Assembly (NCBI GenBank): GCA_037576195.1
Contig: CM075102.1
Location: 31,926,745 to 31,990,744, forward strand
Direction: 5' to 3'
DNA length: 64,000 nucleotides
Source of the DNA: Phytoseiulus persimilis
Lineage: Eukaryota; Arthropoda; Arachnida; Mesostigmata; Phytoseiidae
This document shows positions 1 through 11,009 of the stretch, in pieces. Under the pieces are notes generated by a model, which worked only from the letters and a program-made list of their open reading frames with translations, did not search any database and was not told the DNA's origin. Positions within the stretch are counted from its first letter, which is position 1, and each line of letters begins with the position of its first letter. Both the position numbers and the translations under genes were made by a program.

Positions 1-1103
1 GGTCCTTTTGTCTTCTGCGTTGACCACTGCTTCCAGATTAAGGGTCAAGGGAGTATCCTCACAGGTTGGGCCTCTCAAAACTGAATTGTGTGATTTCTGT
101 CCCTTGATTCCGAACTCGAACCAACGAATCCCATGTGCTTTCTACATCACTCAATCCTCCCAAAATCCCTCTAACGGTCTCTCTGTTGACAGGCACTGTC
201 ACTCAAGGAACGATCTCCGTCAACTCGACCATCGAAATCCCTCTGCTCAAAGTACAGCGAAAGGTCAAGTCGATGCAGGTTTTCCGGGAACCCGTGACGG
301 AAGTGGTTCAGGGAGATCGCGTCGGCATATGCGTAACTCAATTCGATGCTAACCAATTCGAGCGAGGGATTGTGTGCTCTCCGAATCATTTCCAGCTAAC
401 GCACGCAGTCGTCGTTTCAGTCTCCAGAATAGCCTACTTCCGGAATGACATTCGTTCAGGCGCCAAATTCCATTTGACATCGATACACGACACCGTTCTC
501 GCCAAACAGACTTTCTTCAGCGGCTCGGAAAGTTTCTCGCTCGAACAGGAATTTCCCTACGAAGACGAGCTCCCTAAAAACGCTGAAGGAAAAACGTTCT
601 TCGCTCTTCTGGAATTCGATCAGCCAATGATATGCGGTGTCCAGAACCTTATTCTGGGCTCAAAACTCGATGCCGACGTGAACACAAAAAGCTGCAGGTT
701 AGCCTACCATGGCAAAGTGATGAAAATCTTCACCAGCTCGAATTACAAGAAGGACCTCGCCTCGCTGCGAGTGTTCAAGACTAAGCACAAGTCGGGCGTC
801 GTTGATCGGGTGCCGAACGAAACCGAAGTCATTGTCAAAAACCTGTTCAAGAAGGAGACGAACATTGAAATTTTTTCCGAAATGAGCGTATTCTTCACCT
901 CGGGGGAAACTGGAAAGATCACCGGCTCTTTCGGTCAGAGCGGCAAAGTGAAAGTACAGTTGGACATCAGTACTCAGATATCTGAAGATTTGAACCGATT
1001 GCTGAGGAGTAAGAAAGGCGACAAAGTCGAAAGCGAGCCCGTAAGAGTAACCTTGACGTTCAAACGATTCGTTTTCGATCCAAGTAAGAGAGCAGTTCAA
1101 TAG
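1..1103 (+). CDS. eEFSec: Selenocysteine-specific elongation factor eEFSec, C-terminal part (5' end outside window)
   Basis: Translation GTPase that brings Sec-tRNA to the ribosome at UGA codons through SBP2 and the SECIS element. Two exons are visible: about 1-64 (reads ...VDHCFQIKGQGSILTG) and 193-1103, joined across a GT-AG intron at 65-192; the split glycine codon restores frame. The GTPase domain lies off the left edge. What remains is domains II-III and the eEFSec-specific domain IV. Family landmarks recalled from vertebrate eEFSec are present: VKSMQVFREPVTEVVQGDR, GICVTQFD, GSKLDADVNT, LFKKETNI, FGQSGKVKV and the C-terminal LTFKRFVFDPSKRAVQ just before TAG. An AATAAA at 1554 could end the transcript but is about 450 bp away. 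The gene ends convergently with the Tyr-rich gene at 1.8-2.6 kb. Ordinary EF1A or EF-Tu lacks domain IV, so the call is firm. Confidence 0.95.
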
Positions 1104-1837
1104 TGGTTCGCTATCATAACAGCGTCTTCCAATCATCTGCGTTTATTCTGGAGCATGAGACTACAGTTGATGAGTTTAGCACACGTGAATGGAATGGGTT
1201 CATCTACATCGGAATAGCGACGCGAACATAGACGATATTGATCGACCAATAGAACGGTCGATTCTCAACACTCAAACATGGAGATACATTGGAAGAACGA
1301 GGGGGAATGAGGAGTTTTCCCTGAGCTAGAGGATTGAGACCACAACGGAAATGTGTTCGGCTCCTAAGAGTCCAGCTTAAGTTAATCCGAGACCGCACAG
1401 TTGACGAAGACAAAACATTGACACAGTGCAAATCAACGGAGTTCCGCCTAGAGCACCGCCGGAACGTCTCGCACGGATGATAATTCCTGCGTCAGCAAAC
1501 CCGTCCGCGGTCCCCACGAACACTACCCGAGAAGGAGACACCTTGCGATGAGAAATAAATTTCCTGTTCTAAGGCTGGTTTCTTTCATGGGGAGTATTTT
1601 TCACAGGCACTCCGAAGCGGTGGCCTGTGTATTGATAGGGTGTATCCTCCTGCCACCTCCCACCAACATTAAGATATTTGTCCGTGTGTTGGGGACCTGC
1701 AGGCGAACAAAGCTTTCAGTTAATTTTCCACGCTGGGAGCCCACGCCTCACAAACATTGACGTCACCCACGGTGAAGCGCGTGACAGAGTTGAGAAATAG
1801 CCCTCTCTCTTGGATCAGACGCAGCAATGTGAAGACA
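1104..1837. other. Convergent intergenic region
   Basis: Holds the 3' ends of eEFSec (+) and the Tyr-rich gene (-). Candidate polyadenylation signals are AATAAA at 1554-1559 on the plus strand and TTTATT at 1142-1147 (AATAAA on the minus strand). No coding sequence recognised. Confidence 0.5.
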
Positions 1838-2607
1838 TCACTCACAGTCAATGGGGGACGGGAAAGTCCCTGGTCCCTTGGAGTCAGGTTGAATGTTTCC
1901 GTAGGCGGCGGGACTCCTGTAACCAGTCGCGTATCCGTAGTGCTGCCCTTGACCGCCTCCGTAGGCGCCGTAGTCGCCCTTCCGGAACTTTCGCAGGCCC
2001 AGCTTTGCCAGAAGCGGTTCTTTAGGTGCGGGTTGATATCCATAATTGTCCAGTCTCATGTAGTAGGCGGGGAGGTAGCCGGCCGGGTACACTAACTTTC
2101 CGTGCTGATGAGGGGTTTCAAGTTTTGCGGCAGGTTTCGGTAAAATATTCAACCTTGGAACCTCTGGGCTAGCGTATTTTGCCGGAAAGTATGGCTGCGA
2201 ATAGTAGACGGGGACTTTCTGATAGGCTGGTGAGAGGTTATAAGTTGGAGGATATGCCGGAGCCGATGCCGGCGCCGGATTCCCGAAACCGTATTGCGCC
2301 CAACCGTTGTTGTCTCGTTTGGCATGTTTTTTCAGGAACGCTTCCGACGTGCTGACGATGCACAGAGATGCTAGCGATATTCTCTGTAAGACGCAGTTAT
2401 TCCGATCAAAAAGAGGGAGAAAACATCTAAAAAAAGAAACGAATTCGCGAGGTTTCCGGAGAAAGGAACACCCTCGAGGAGATAAATGGCTCCCAGTCCT
2501 TTTGTCGGTGCTCCCACTCGAGCCCTCGCAGGGCATGAGGGAAAACATGGCTCTCTTCTGAGGACTTGAACGAATCATAGGAGTGGACTCACCACGAGGT
2601 TGAGCAT
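1838..2607 (-). CDS. Small secreted Tyr/Pro/Gly-rich protein, cuticle-like
   Basis: Two exons: a 5-codon first exon at 2593-2607 (MLNLV, followed by a perfect GTGAGT donor) and a main exon from about 2383 to the stop at 1838, joined in phase 0. The product is about 186 aa. The N-terminus is a signal peptide split by the intron (MLNLV/RISLASLCIVSTSEA), then a basic stretch KKHAKR that looks like a processing site. The rest is low complexity: Ala/Pro/Tyr (PASAPAYPPTYNL, VPVYYSQPYFPAKY), then Gly/Tyr (YGAYGGGQGQHYGYATGY). There is no R&R chitin-binding motif and no cysteine pattern. A structural cuticle or silk-like role is inference from composition only. The 3' end is uncertain, because GTGAGT straddling the stop could be a splice donor to a further exon. 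Confidence 0.6.
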
Positions 2608-2732
2608 GACGAGCTTCAACAGTTTCGTTCAAAAGTATTGTCGGCCCGCCAGTCAGCAAGTCAGTCTGATAGTCACTCAGTCAGCCCGTGAGTCAGGTGA
2701 AAGTGAGTTTCTTAACACAAGGCTAGGGAGGT

Positions 2733-2738
2733 CTTATA
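2733..2738 (-). promoter_or_regulatory. Possible TATA box of the Tyr-rich gene
   Basis: The minus strand reads TATAAG here, about 130 bp upstream of the ATG at 2607, a spacing that leaves room for a short 5' UTR. No experimental support; weak. Confidence 0.25.
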
Positions 2739-4077
2739 CTATGCGGTGTCTTCTCCCACCACCTTCGCGTCACCCTCTCAGCTTCCGTTAGGTGATCAAT
2801 AACTAAACAGTCGACGTTTTTTTTTGTCTAAACGACCACCTGAAGGAGTGGAAGAACCCACAGTTTGTGACGAAGCATCTTCGGAACAACTCAACGACAC
2901 GCCCGACGTCAACCTCTTTGTTCGGCTCAAGTCGCTCCGCTAATGAACAGAAGAAATCGAGTCACTTATGCAACCGATCGATCGTTGCCTGACTTTAACC
3001 GTTCTCTAGGATGTGACCGTGGGAGGCGGCAGGCGAAAGTACGAGCTCTGGCGGTCGCTTTGCTCGGCTTCGCTAGCCACGTAGTTGACACCTGACATGG
3101 AATTGACGGTGCCTCGTTGACGGAAGACGTTGACACCCAGCTAAATCTGTCTCAAGGACAAGAGTTATGTGAAATAGTTGATCCAGGACGTATTTATCCC
3201 GACGGTCCTCCGGGCAGATATGCTGCACATGGCGCGCCACTCTAGCGTGTTCTCTGGGAATCTAGTTGGCTAGGGTCACCGAGGGCGCTCTAATGCCGAC
3301 CAAGAGATCCCGGGAGCTTTGGCATGATTCATTTCCCACCTCCAGTTCATCCTCAATAGTAGATGTGGTAACGAGTCTTCGGCGCCTGAATCTTCCGCGC
3401 TTCTCTGCAGTGCGGCGTTATTTACCAGGCTATCATTTTATTCGCTCACATGCATATCCATAGTGAGGGGAGTTGACTGATGAATGATCAAGACTCACAG
3501 GGTCTCCTGATGGATTCGGAGGAAAATAGTCGATTGAGAAATCTCAACTCATTTTTCGAAGATCCACCAACCAGAGTTGTGCCCAGGGGGTAGGTACAAG
3601 AGTACAAGTTATAATCTGGGTCGGTCACTCGCGGCGCCTCTGATTTCCCTCAACGAGAATTATGACTTCTAGGGGCTCTCCGCGTCTGACTTCGAGCGCA
3701 AAGACTTTACTCCCGACAATCTCATAGCTCCAGAACGCATTCCATCACGAATGAGAAAATTATCGAATTGCGACAATCCGCAACAGAAGGATCTATCTTT
3801 ATTGGCATCGGTAGGGCGTTTTCTCCTTGCGCGGTGGGCGGACAGGTTTGGAATGTTTTTTTAAGCGCGCAAACCAACCGTGTCCGTCATACTTTCAGGC
3901 ACATAACACAGGCGTAATCATTGTAGCGCATGAAATAATTCTTAAGTTAAAAATGTACCTAGTGTTCACTCATTGAAATGAGTGTTCACAGATCTCGGCA
4001 CTGCGTTTTCGGAGCGCAGTCCCATTTCAGGTATTCTCTAGCGTTCCTCGTCGATTGTGATGGAGCAGCCCAGCTTC
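2739..4077. other. Intergenic region with GDE1 3' UTR
   Basis: No exon recognised on either strand. TTTATT at 3798-3803 is AATAAA on the minus strand and fits as the GDE1 polyadenylation signal, giving a 3' UTR of about 280 nt. Two small hairpins lie in that UTR: an 18-bp near-continuous palindrome at 3967-3984 (CACTCATT ga AATGAGTG) and a 6-bp stem at 4000-4005/4015-4020. Confidence 0.5.
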
Positions 4078-5963
4078 TTAGACGAGCGTGTCAGTGATGA
4101 TGCTCACGTTCAGATGCAAGAGATATTCTTTCTCCACCGGGTTGTTCGGCGTCCACGACATGACTCTAATGTTTCGCGCAGCCCAGTAGTCGACGTAGTC
4201 TTTGCTGATATGATCCTGAAAGACACTTCAGGATGGAATTTCGAACTGGGAACCCAATATCTCCAATGGGGGATTACACGCGCTTAGAATCACGTTTTCC
4301 GACATCGCTCACGAGCAGTGCGGATACGAATATCCTCGAAGAGCCAGGCTGTCGAACTGCTAACGTTCAAGATATCGAAATAAGTGAACCTCTCAATTCT
4401 CTGATTGCAGAAACTGCAAGCGAGACATGTGCGGCAAATGTTGGACTTGTCCGGCAAACAAACAATGAGGGAATCTCACCTTGTGAATCGAGACAGCGCT
4501 CACCCCGGCCACGTGCCAGAGGAAGTTATGAAGAGCCCATTCGAGTGCCGGATCGATCATATCAGCGATGAATTGTCGAATCGGGGAATGATGGAAACGG
4601 GCTTTGGTGCCCTCTACATCGTGGTAGCCTAGGAAGTGTCTCCGCCAAATGAAGGCAGTGACAATGTCCGGACGCTTACTGCGCAGCTTGTACACCAACT
4701 AGAAAGTAGAGCGTTACGTATCTTAATGACCTGCAGCGGAACTTGTTCGGCTTCATTGACAATTCTCAGTGTATCCACTCGCACAGGCGAGACCGGTGAA
4801 TAGCATTCGAATAAACAGGGTAATCCAGAACGGAATAGAAATTCCTCAATCGTGGAAAGAGCGAACGACTCGAAGAAAGGAAACCGCAACAGTCAAGAAC
4901 TCACTTGTGGGAAGAATGAGCTGACGAGAGCCTCGTCCTTCAGTGCAGGGTACTTCTCGAAAAGGCTCACAAGATAATCGACCGTTCGGTCGTCGTGCTC
5001 CTTGACATCGATGATGATCTTCAGGCCAAGATTCAGGGCTTCCTTGACAGCTTCGTCAATCGTAGGCACCTTCTCGTTTTTGTACACATCAGAGTAAATG
5101 TGGTTGATCGATGCGTCCAATCCTTGAATCTGTGAAGTTCATCGGTTGTAGGCTTCCCATTACGAAAGACTCACGACAGAAATTCGTAGTCGAGTTCAGA
5201 AGCTTTGAGTCTCACCGTCTCCCAAGTGCTATCCATTACAGGACCCTTGCCGTCAGTTGTTCTGTCGAGATCGTCATCATGAAATACGATCGCTACGTCG
5301 TCTTTCGTGAAGCTGAGGTCGATCTCTACGCCAAAGGCTCCATTTTTCTTGGCAAGCCGAATGGCTGACATTGTGTTCTCAGGAGCGTCCAGAGCGCCTG
5401 CTCGATGTCCGAAAACGACGGCTCTCGAGCCGAGGATGCCGTCGATCTGGGTTGGATCACGCTGGGAAAATTTAATTCACCAGCACGTGAGAAGCCTCTC
5501 CGAGTCACTCTTCAAAAGTGAGATATCTCGCATTTCGATTCGAGTCATCACAAAGTCCGCGATGTGCGCGGGACTTCCAAAGCAAACTGCTCCGGGGGAC
5601 ACGATGTCCCTCCAAGTCTTGCTCCGTCATGTCCGGCCGAATGGGCTGTTCGAGGTAGACGTCATCCCTGAACTCAACATCAAGCATCGCACGATTACTA
5701 TGAGTTACAGAACTTTCACAATGTCTCACCTTTGGAAGCGTGAATCTGTAGATCAGGGCCATGATCAGGGCCAATACTAATCCCACGTAAGTCAAGGTAC
5801 TCATTGGGCCGTAGAGTGCACCGACTATTAACACAATGTAAATACTCAGCCGAGAACTCTTGGCGAGAATTTCACCGGGAACATCGAAAAGCGTTCCCAG
5901 GAACTGTGCAATCATATTACCGGCGGGACCCCGGCTTTCTCTGATGATTATGTGCCTGCTCAT
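4078..5963 (-). CDS. GDE1: Glycerophosphodiester phosphodiesterase 1-like (GDE1)
   Basis: Membrane enzyme hydrolysing glycerophosphodiesters; mammalian GDE1 acts on glycerophosphoinositol and N-acyl ethanolamine precursors. Five exons in transcript order: 5730-5963, 5216-5461, 4905-5129, 4480-4698, 4078-4215. Every junction is phase 0 with GT-AG ends, giving 353 aa against 331 in human GDE1. Exon 1 carries two hydrophobic segments (LSIYIVLIVGALYG and LTYVGLVLALIMALIY). The GDPD signature follows: GHRAGALDAPENT (catalytic His), FGVEIDLSFT (E-x-D metal ligands) and HDDDLDRTTDG (second His). Later family blocks are NEKVPTIDEAV, LKIIIDVKEHDD, FFPQLVYKLR and VMSWTPNN, and the end ITDTLV matches the family's ...YITDS. 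The start at 5963 is the first ATG before the membrane segments. Its neighbour MTA starts 0.8 kb away in the opposite direction. Confidence 0.92.
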
Positions 5964-6781
5964 TGAATCATCTATGAGATTTCGTAGACGACTAGTGCAC
6001 CGGAGGAGCAGCTGTTCCTCGGAGTGAACAGAGCGGTTGAGTTATGACTGTGCCAGACCGCTGTCGACTATCGTTGGAGAACAGCTCACCTGACGAGAAC
6101 CAGATAACTTTGGTTTTCGAGCGTCGACTTCAGTCGAATGATGCGAAGCTGCTCCTCAGAGATGCCTTGTGGTGACAGGACGGATCATCGTGTCCATTCA
6201 CACTCTCTCACATGATATCAGTTCTCCCTCTTCTGTGGAGTTGCCGCTCATCGTCGACACTCTCACCAAAACAACAATTGTTCAAAGAGAAAGCGTTTCG
6301 TGGGCACTCGGCACTTCTCCTCTTCGGTTCAAGCTCTCATCAGCGACGACAAAAGCAGAAACAACCACAATATGACTCAGCTCGTGCCGTGTTCGACTTC
6401 ACCGCTAAAAACCCAATGCGAGTCGAGATCGAACTCGAAATTGATATTTGCATGTACAAGCAAGGTACAAGATACTGTAGGAAGCCTTTTCATCGGTCAT
6501 TCATCCTCTTTTTTGGGGTGTGGGTTGTCTGCTCGGGCTATTCGAATTTTCGCGCCAACGGAAACGAACCTGGCTGCTCCCGGGTCACTTCCGATGTAAA
6601 CTTCCGACAACGACAGCGCCGCTTTTGATGCTAAGATGCGGCAGCTCGACTGAGGCTTCGACACTACTTGGAATAGAAGTTTCCACTCTGAGGTTCTGTT
6701 GGGTGGAAGCTTGCCGGCCAGCAACAGTGTCAGAGTGAATCGCTTCAGTGGCCAGAGCGAGCAGAATCGCGGCCGGTGACC
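5964..6781. other. Divergent intergenic region, presumed shared promoter of GDE1 and MTA
   Basis: 818 bp between the start codons of two divergently transcribed genes. Open frames here (for example 6212-6628) have no family resemblance and no splice support. No TATA box stands out. It probably holds both 5' UTRs. Confidence 0.45.
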
Positions 6782-9700
6782 ATGGCCGCCAACATGTACC
6801 GGGTCGGAGGTGAGAGAACATCTTCACCACAACTACTAGTTGGAGAACGGAGGTTTCCCGAAGACCTCATTAAGTCGTTCGTTAGCTCTATACTTCAGCA
6901 TAGCGTCATTCTTCTGTAATGTTGTCCGTTTGTTTTGTTGAGAGCATGATGAACTAGGCTGCCGCTGTTGAGGTGTCGGCGCGTCGGCGTCCCTCATTAA
7001 TTATCCCCAAGTGTCACTGTGGCGCTTTCTGCTAATGGCGAGCGGGCTTGAACTTCGTTCTGGCGCCGCATCTGTGCGAGCGGAACTTGCGCTGGGACTG
7101 ACTTTTTTTCCTCCCTGTAGACTACGTTTACTTCGAAACATCTTCATCTGCCCCCTATCAGATTCGGAGAATCGAAGAACTCATCAAAACACCGAACGGG
7201 AACGTTGAAGCTAAGGTAACAGCGATCACAGAGTTCTGATTCTATGATTGGCTCTCATATTCGAGGTCGATAAACCGCAGTTCTCCCAATCAATCTCTGT
7301 AGTCTCAACATGGAGAATTCTCCAACTCTTATCCCCTCACCCTCGAGTGTGGAAGCAGAATGCTCAACTGCCACACGTGTCACACTTATACTTTCGCGGC
7401 AGGTGATGTGCTATTATCGAAGACGAGATATCTCGTCGAACTTGATCTCGCTCGCGGACAAGCATCAGTCAGTCGTCGAAGAGCTGGAGAAGTCCAAAGA
7501 TAAAGAGACTGATCAGGCCAAGGACGCGGGGAAGGACACCAAAGACTCGGCAAAAGAAACCGCTCAAGACACGCCGAAAGTTTTGGCATCGCTTTCTGAA
7601 AAAGAGAGGCATCAGTTGAAACATCGAGAACTGTTCCTCTCTCGCCAAATGGAAACACTCCCGGCAACCGCCATTCGAGGGAAATGTCAGGTTACTCTCC
7701 TCAACGAGACCGAGACTTTGGGATCCTATCTCCACAAGGCAAGTCTGATATATCCGGACTCGGATTGAGCCTCACTTCCGAATTTGGAGTCGGATGCCAC
7801 TCTGACAGAACTATTACAGTGTAGGAGAGACACCCGGCTACATCACTCATCTGGTTTCTTGCAGGACGACGCGTTCTTCTACTCGTTGGTGTACGACCCA
7901 GCGCAGAAGACATTACTGGCCGACAAAGGTGAAATACGCGTCGGCTCCAAGTACCAAGCCGAGGTACCGCCGTGGGTCGCGCCTCCGGATCGATCTCCCT
8001 CGCCCGATGTAGTACGGGACACGCTAACTTATTCTCCAAGCCATGGGCTCGACGATAAAACCATAGATCAGTTCTTAGTCATTTGTCGATCGGTCGGAAC
8101 TTTTGCCCGTGCACTAGATTGCTCAAGCAGCGTTAAGCAACCAAGCCTTCACATGAGCGCCGCCGCCGCTTCGAGGGACGCGACTCTGTTTCATGCGATG
8201 GATGTTCTCCACCGGCAAAACTACGATATCAGCAAAGCGTTGTGTTCTCTGGTGCCAACTAGCGGGCCGGTGCTCTGCAGAGACGAAATGGAGGAGTGGT
8301 CAGCATCCGAGGCTAATCTCTTCGAGGAAGCTTTAGAGCGTTACGGCAAAGACTTCAACGATATTCGAGCTGATTTCCTACCGTGGAAGAGTCTGAAGAG
8401 CATTGTGGACTACTACTACATGTGGAAAACTACCGACCGGTATGTTCAGCAGAAACGAGTGAAAGCCGTGGAGGCCGAATTCAAACTCAAGCAAGTGTAC
8501 ATTCCCAACTACAACAAAAACGAGTCGTCGTTGAGCAACTTGTCGAGTAGTCGTTTGTGTGAGAGCTGCTACACTAGCTCAAGTGGCCAGTGGTTCGCGT
8601 GGGGGCCGGCACACATGCAGTGTCGCCTTTGCAGCCTCTGCTGGCCGTACTGGAAGAAATACGGTGGCCTGAAATTTCCCACTAAAATGGAAGCTGTGGG
8701 CTCTGTCGACTTATCAACAACCGGGAACGGGGCAACCCTCCTCCCGTCGGCAAGTACTACAGCGAGGGGACTCCCATCGGCAGCGTTGGCGGGTCTGCCT
8801 TCTCCGAACCCGGGTGTCCCTCCGCTAGGCGCCGCAGCGAACCTCGCCCTGGTGCAGCAGCTAGCGACCATGAAAGACGGACCGAGTAGGTGCCCAATGT
8901 GTGGCAAAGACTTCAAACAGAAGGCCCACCTTGTCAGGCACTGCATCACGAACCACGGTTTGAACATGAATCTCCCGACGACAGCGACTTCGAACCCTTG
9001 CATGCCGCTATCGTTGATGCGTAGCTCGTCGCCCCGGCCAATTGTAAAAACCAGAGCTGCTTTCTACCTGCACACGACACCCCAGACCAAACAGCTTCGG
9101 AGACAGTGTAAAACCATCATAAAGCCTCGCCATGCCGCGCGAAATCCATTTGCCAGCGTTGATCTGGTGGCCATCCGGCTCGAAATGCAAACGAAGCCGT
9201 TGGTCGGCGTCGTGCCGAAAAAAATGAAGAACAGGGGACGTGTAGTAGACGTTTCGCATCGACTGGGAACGCCACAGATGCCGAAACCGGAGTTCCTGCT
9301 TCCTACACCACCAGAGAAGATGTATAAAGCTTTTCCGGAGGCTTTCCCGCATAAGGCTTCATTGAAACGAGCAGCTGCTCAGGACGCAGCTATAGCTGCG
9401 AAGCGTCTCGCGTTGCAGAGCGAATTCCCGAATGTGAATAACCCTCTCCCGGCGAACCTCTCTCTGCCTGGAGTACCCGCTACTGCGATCAAATCCACGA
9501 GAAAACACGTGGGCAATTGGGTAAGTTCTGTAACATTTGATGCGCCCAGTAAAACGCGGTCGAATCGCTCAATATTTTCCTCTCGCTCGCCATGGCTATT
9601 TGCTTCAGATATCGGCTAGCTCTGAACTGTGACCGGAGAGAACTGGGTCCAAGTCAAAAATCTAACCTTTGTCGTTATCTCAGTTTCCCACGCAGGGAAA

Positions 9701-9845
9701 TCAACCAGACGACCAGTTCTTCAAAGCCACATCATCGATCAAAAGGGTCCGGAAAACGAAGCTCAGCTTGCAACAGATCCGCAGATTCGCAAGGCGAGCG
9801 ACAAAGTACGCCTTCAACATGAATAAACCGAATCTTGCTCCCTAG
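6782..9845 (+). CDS. MTA1-like: MTA1-like metastasis-associated protein, NuRD scaffold subunit
   Basis: Nuclear scaffold of the NuRD histone deacetylase and remodelling complex. It binds HDAC1/2 through ELM2-SANT and RBBP4/7 through C-terminal motifs. Five exons: 6782-6809, 7121-7215, 7403-7738, 7865-9520, 9696-9845; 2,265 nt, 754 aa, all phases close. The BAH domain covers about residues 5-155 ([24 protein letters not shown]-type [26 protein letters not shown]). ELM2 follows ([27 protein letters not shown]), then SANT near 295-350 ([31 protein letters not shown]), then a GATA-type finger near 385 (CESCYT...CRLCSLC). A C2H2 finger near 496 ([10 protein letters not shown]...HCITNH) is extra relative to vertebrate MTA1. 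The RBBP4-binding R1 region is conserved ([26 protein letters not shown]). A charged Lys/Asp/Thr insert lies inside the BAH domain. Intron 3 (7739-7864) starts with GC: CAAG|GCAAGT. The stop is followed by AATAAA at 10072 and 10086. Confidence 0.95.
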
Positions 9846-11009
9846 GTAAAATCTCTCGAGGAAATCTCTTACTGTAAACCAAAAGGATTTAGATGGAAGA
9901 TATTCACTGATGACACATCTCGGTACTGGTTTATTGTGTGGACGACTTCCTTGTGTCGCTAGAGAGGAAAATGGAAAACTCACTCCTGTACTTATTTATA
10001 AAGAAGAAGAACGATTCATCATCTTGGGTAGATCTTGGCTGATCTGGGATCGGCAAGAGTATATATATATAAATAAATCTATATAAATAAAGGAACGCGA
10101 ACGAAATGAAGCGAACTTCTCTTCTTATCTCCCGACTCCCCATATCCCCCTGCAAATAAAATGTTCGCCCGGGAATCCGCTGACGATCGTCGACGAGCTG
10201 AGGGCAAGAAGGTCCAGACCACATCTGTGTTGATACATAAATACACTTGATTTATTAATTCTCTCATCATAATACTCGTACATATAGTGTTTCTTGAACG
10301 ACGATTCCGGGAGCCCGTGATCCGATCGTACGGAAATCAACCGTGGGTCCGGTAGATTCTCTGTCTGCTACCTAAGGTTTCTCCTCGTCTCGAAACGTTA
10401 CCAAACGTCTGAGTGGACGTCCGCTCATCGGGTCGTCTTCAACTAGGGTACCCTCGTCGCTCCGATCGAGTTCCGACTATTTGCCTCTCTGACTGTGCAG
10501 TCTTGATGACGAATGACGTGAAATCTAACACAGGGCCAACTGATCATAACGCCCGCCGGTCGTTGATTGTTAGCTCTCGGTAATTTTTAAAGCAAAGATG
10601 TTCCTCCTCAAGAACACTCGATGAACTCGCGACACGAGTGCGATGCTTTCCACCAAAGGGGAGAACGAACGCACACGCTCGATCCACAATCGCAAAGACA
10701 CAAGAGGCAGCAACACAACATCGAATTTCTCTACGCTGCGCGATCGCAGTTCTTCCAGCCCGTTCCAAAAGGAAATCAGAGCAACAATACATTTTAACCG
10801 TGTGAGGGAATCAGGAGGTGAGCGATTAAAAAAAGCGGAAAAGTATTGAACCCGGCAGGAACTTGTCTAACATTGACTGAAGTCATCTGAAAACAGTGTT
10901 CGTATAAAACGGGAAATTAAAATTACGGGGAACACCTGGGCCAAAGCTCCGAGTCGTTATGATCACCGGTCATATCATGGACTTCTGCTGTTCGAACTTC
11001 TGCACTCGA
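9846..11009. other. Convergent 3' UTR region between MTA and REPS
   Basis: AT-rich stretch with plus-strand AATAAA at 10072-10077 and 10086-10091 (MTA, 3' UTR about 230-250 nt). TTTATT at 10251-10256 is AATAAA for REPS on the minus strand (3' UTR about 750 nt). The two predicted ends lie only about 150 bp apart. No further coding sequence seen. Confidence 0.55.

Noticed and set aside
5175-5215. Longer GDE1 exon 2 ending at the GTGAGT at 5174
   Set aside because: Phase 2 there has no matching acceptor; the donor at 5215 (ACG|GTGAGA) joins in phase 0 and gives the family's spacing.
5570-5672. Extra GDE1 exon (FRDDVYLEQPIRPDMTEQ...)
   Set aside because: It leaves no in-phase donor, whereas joining 5730 directly to 5461 keeps phase 0 and aligns with the family.
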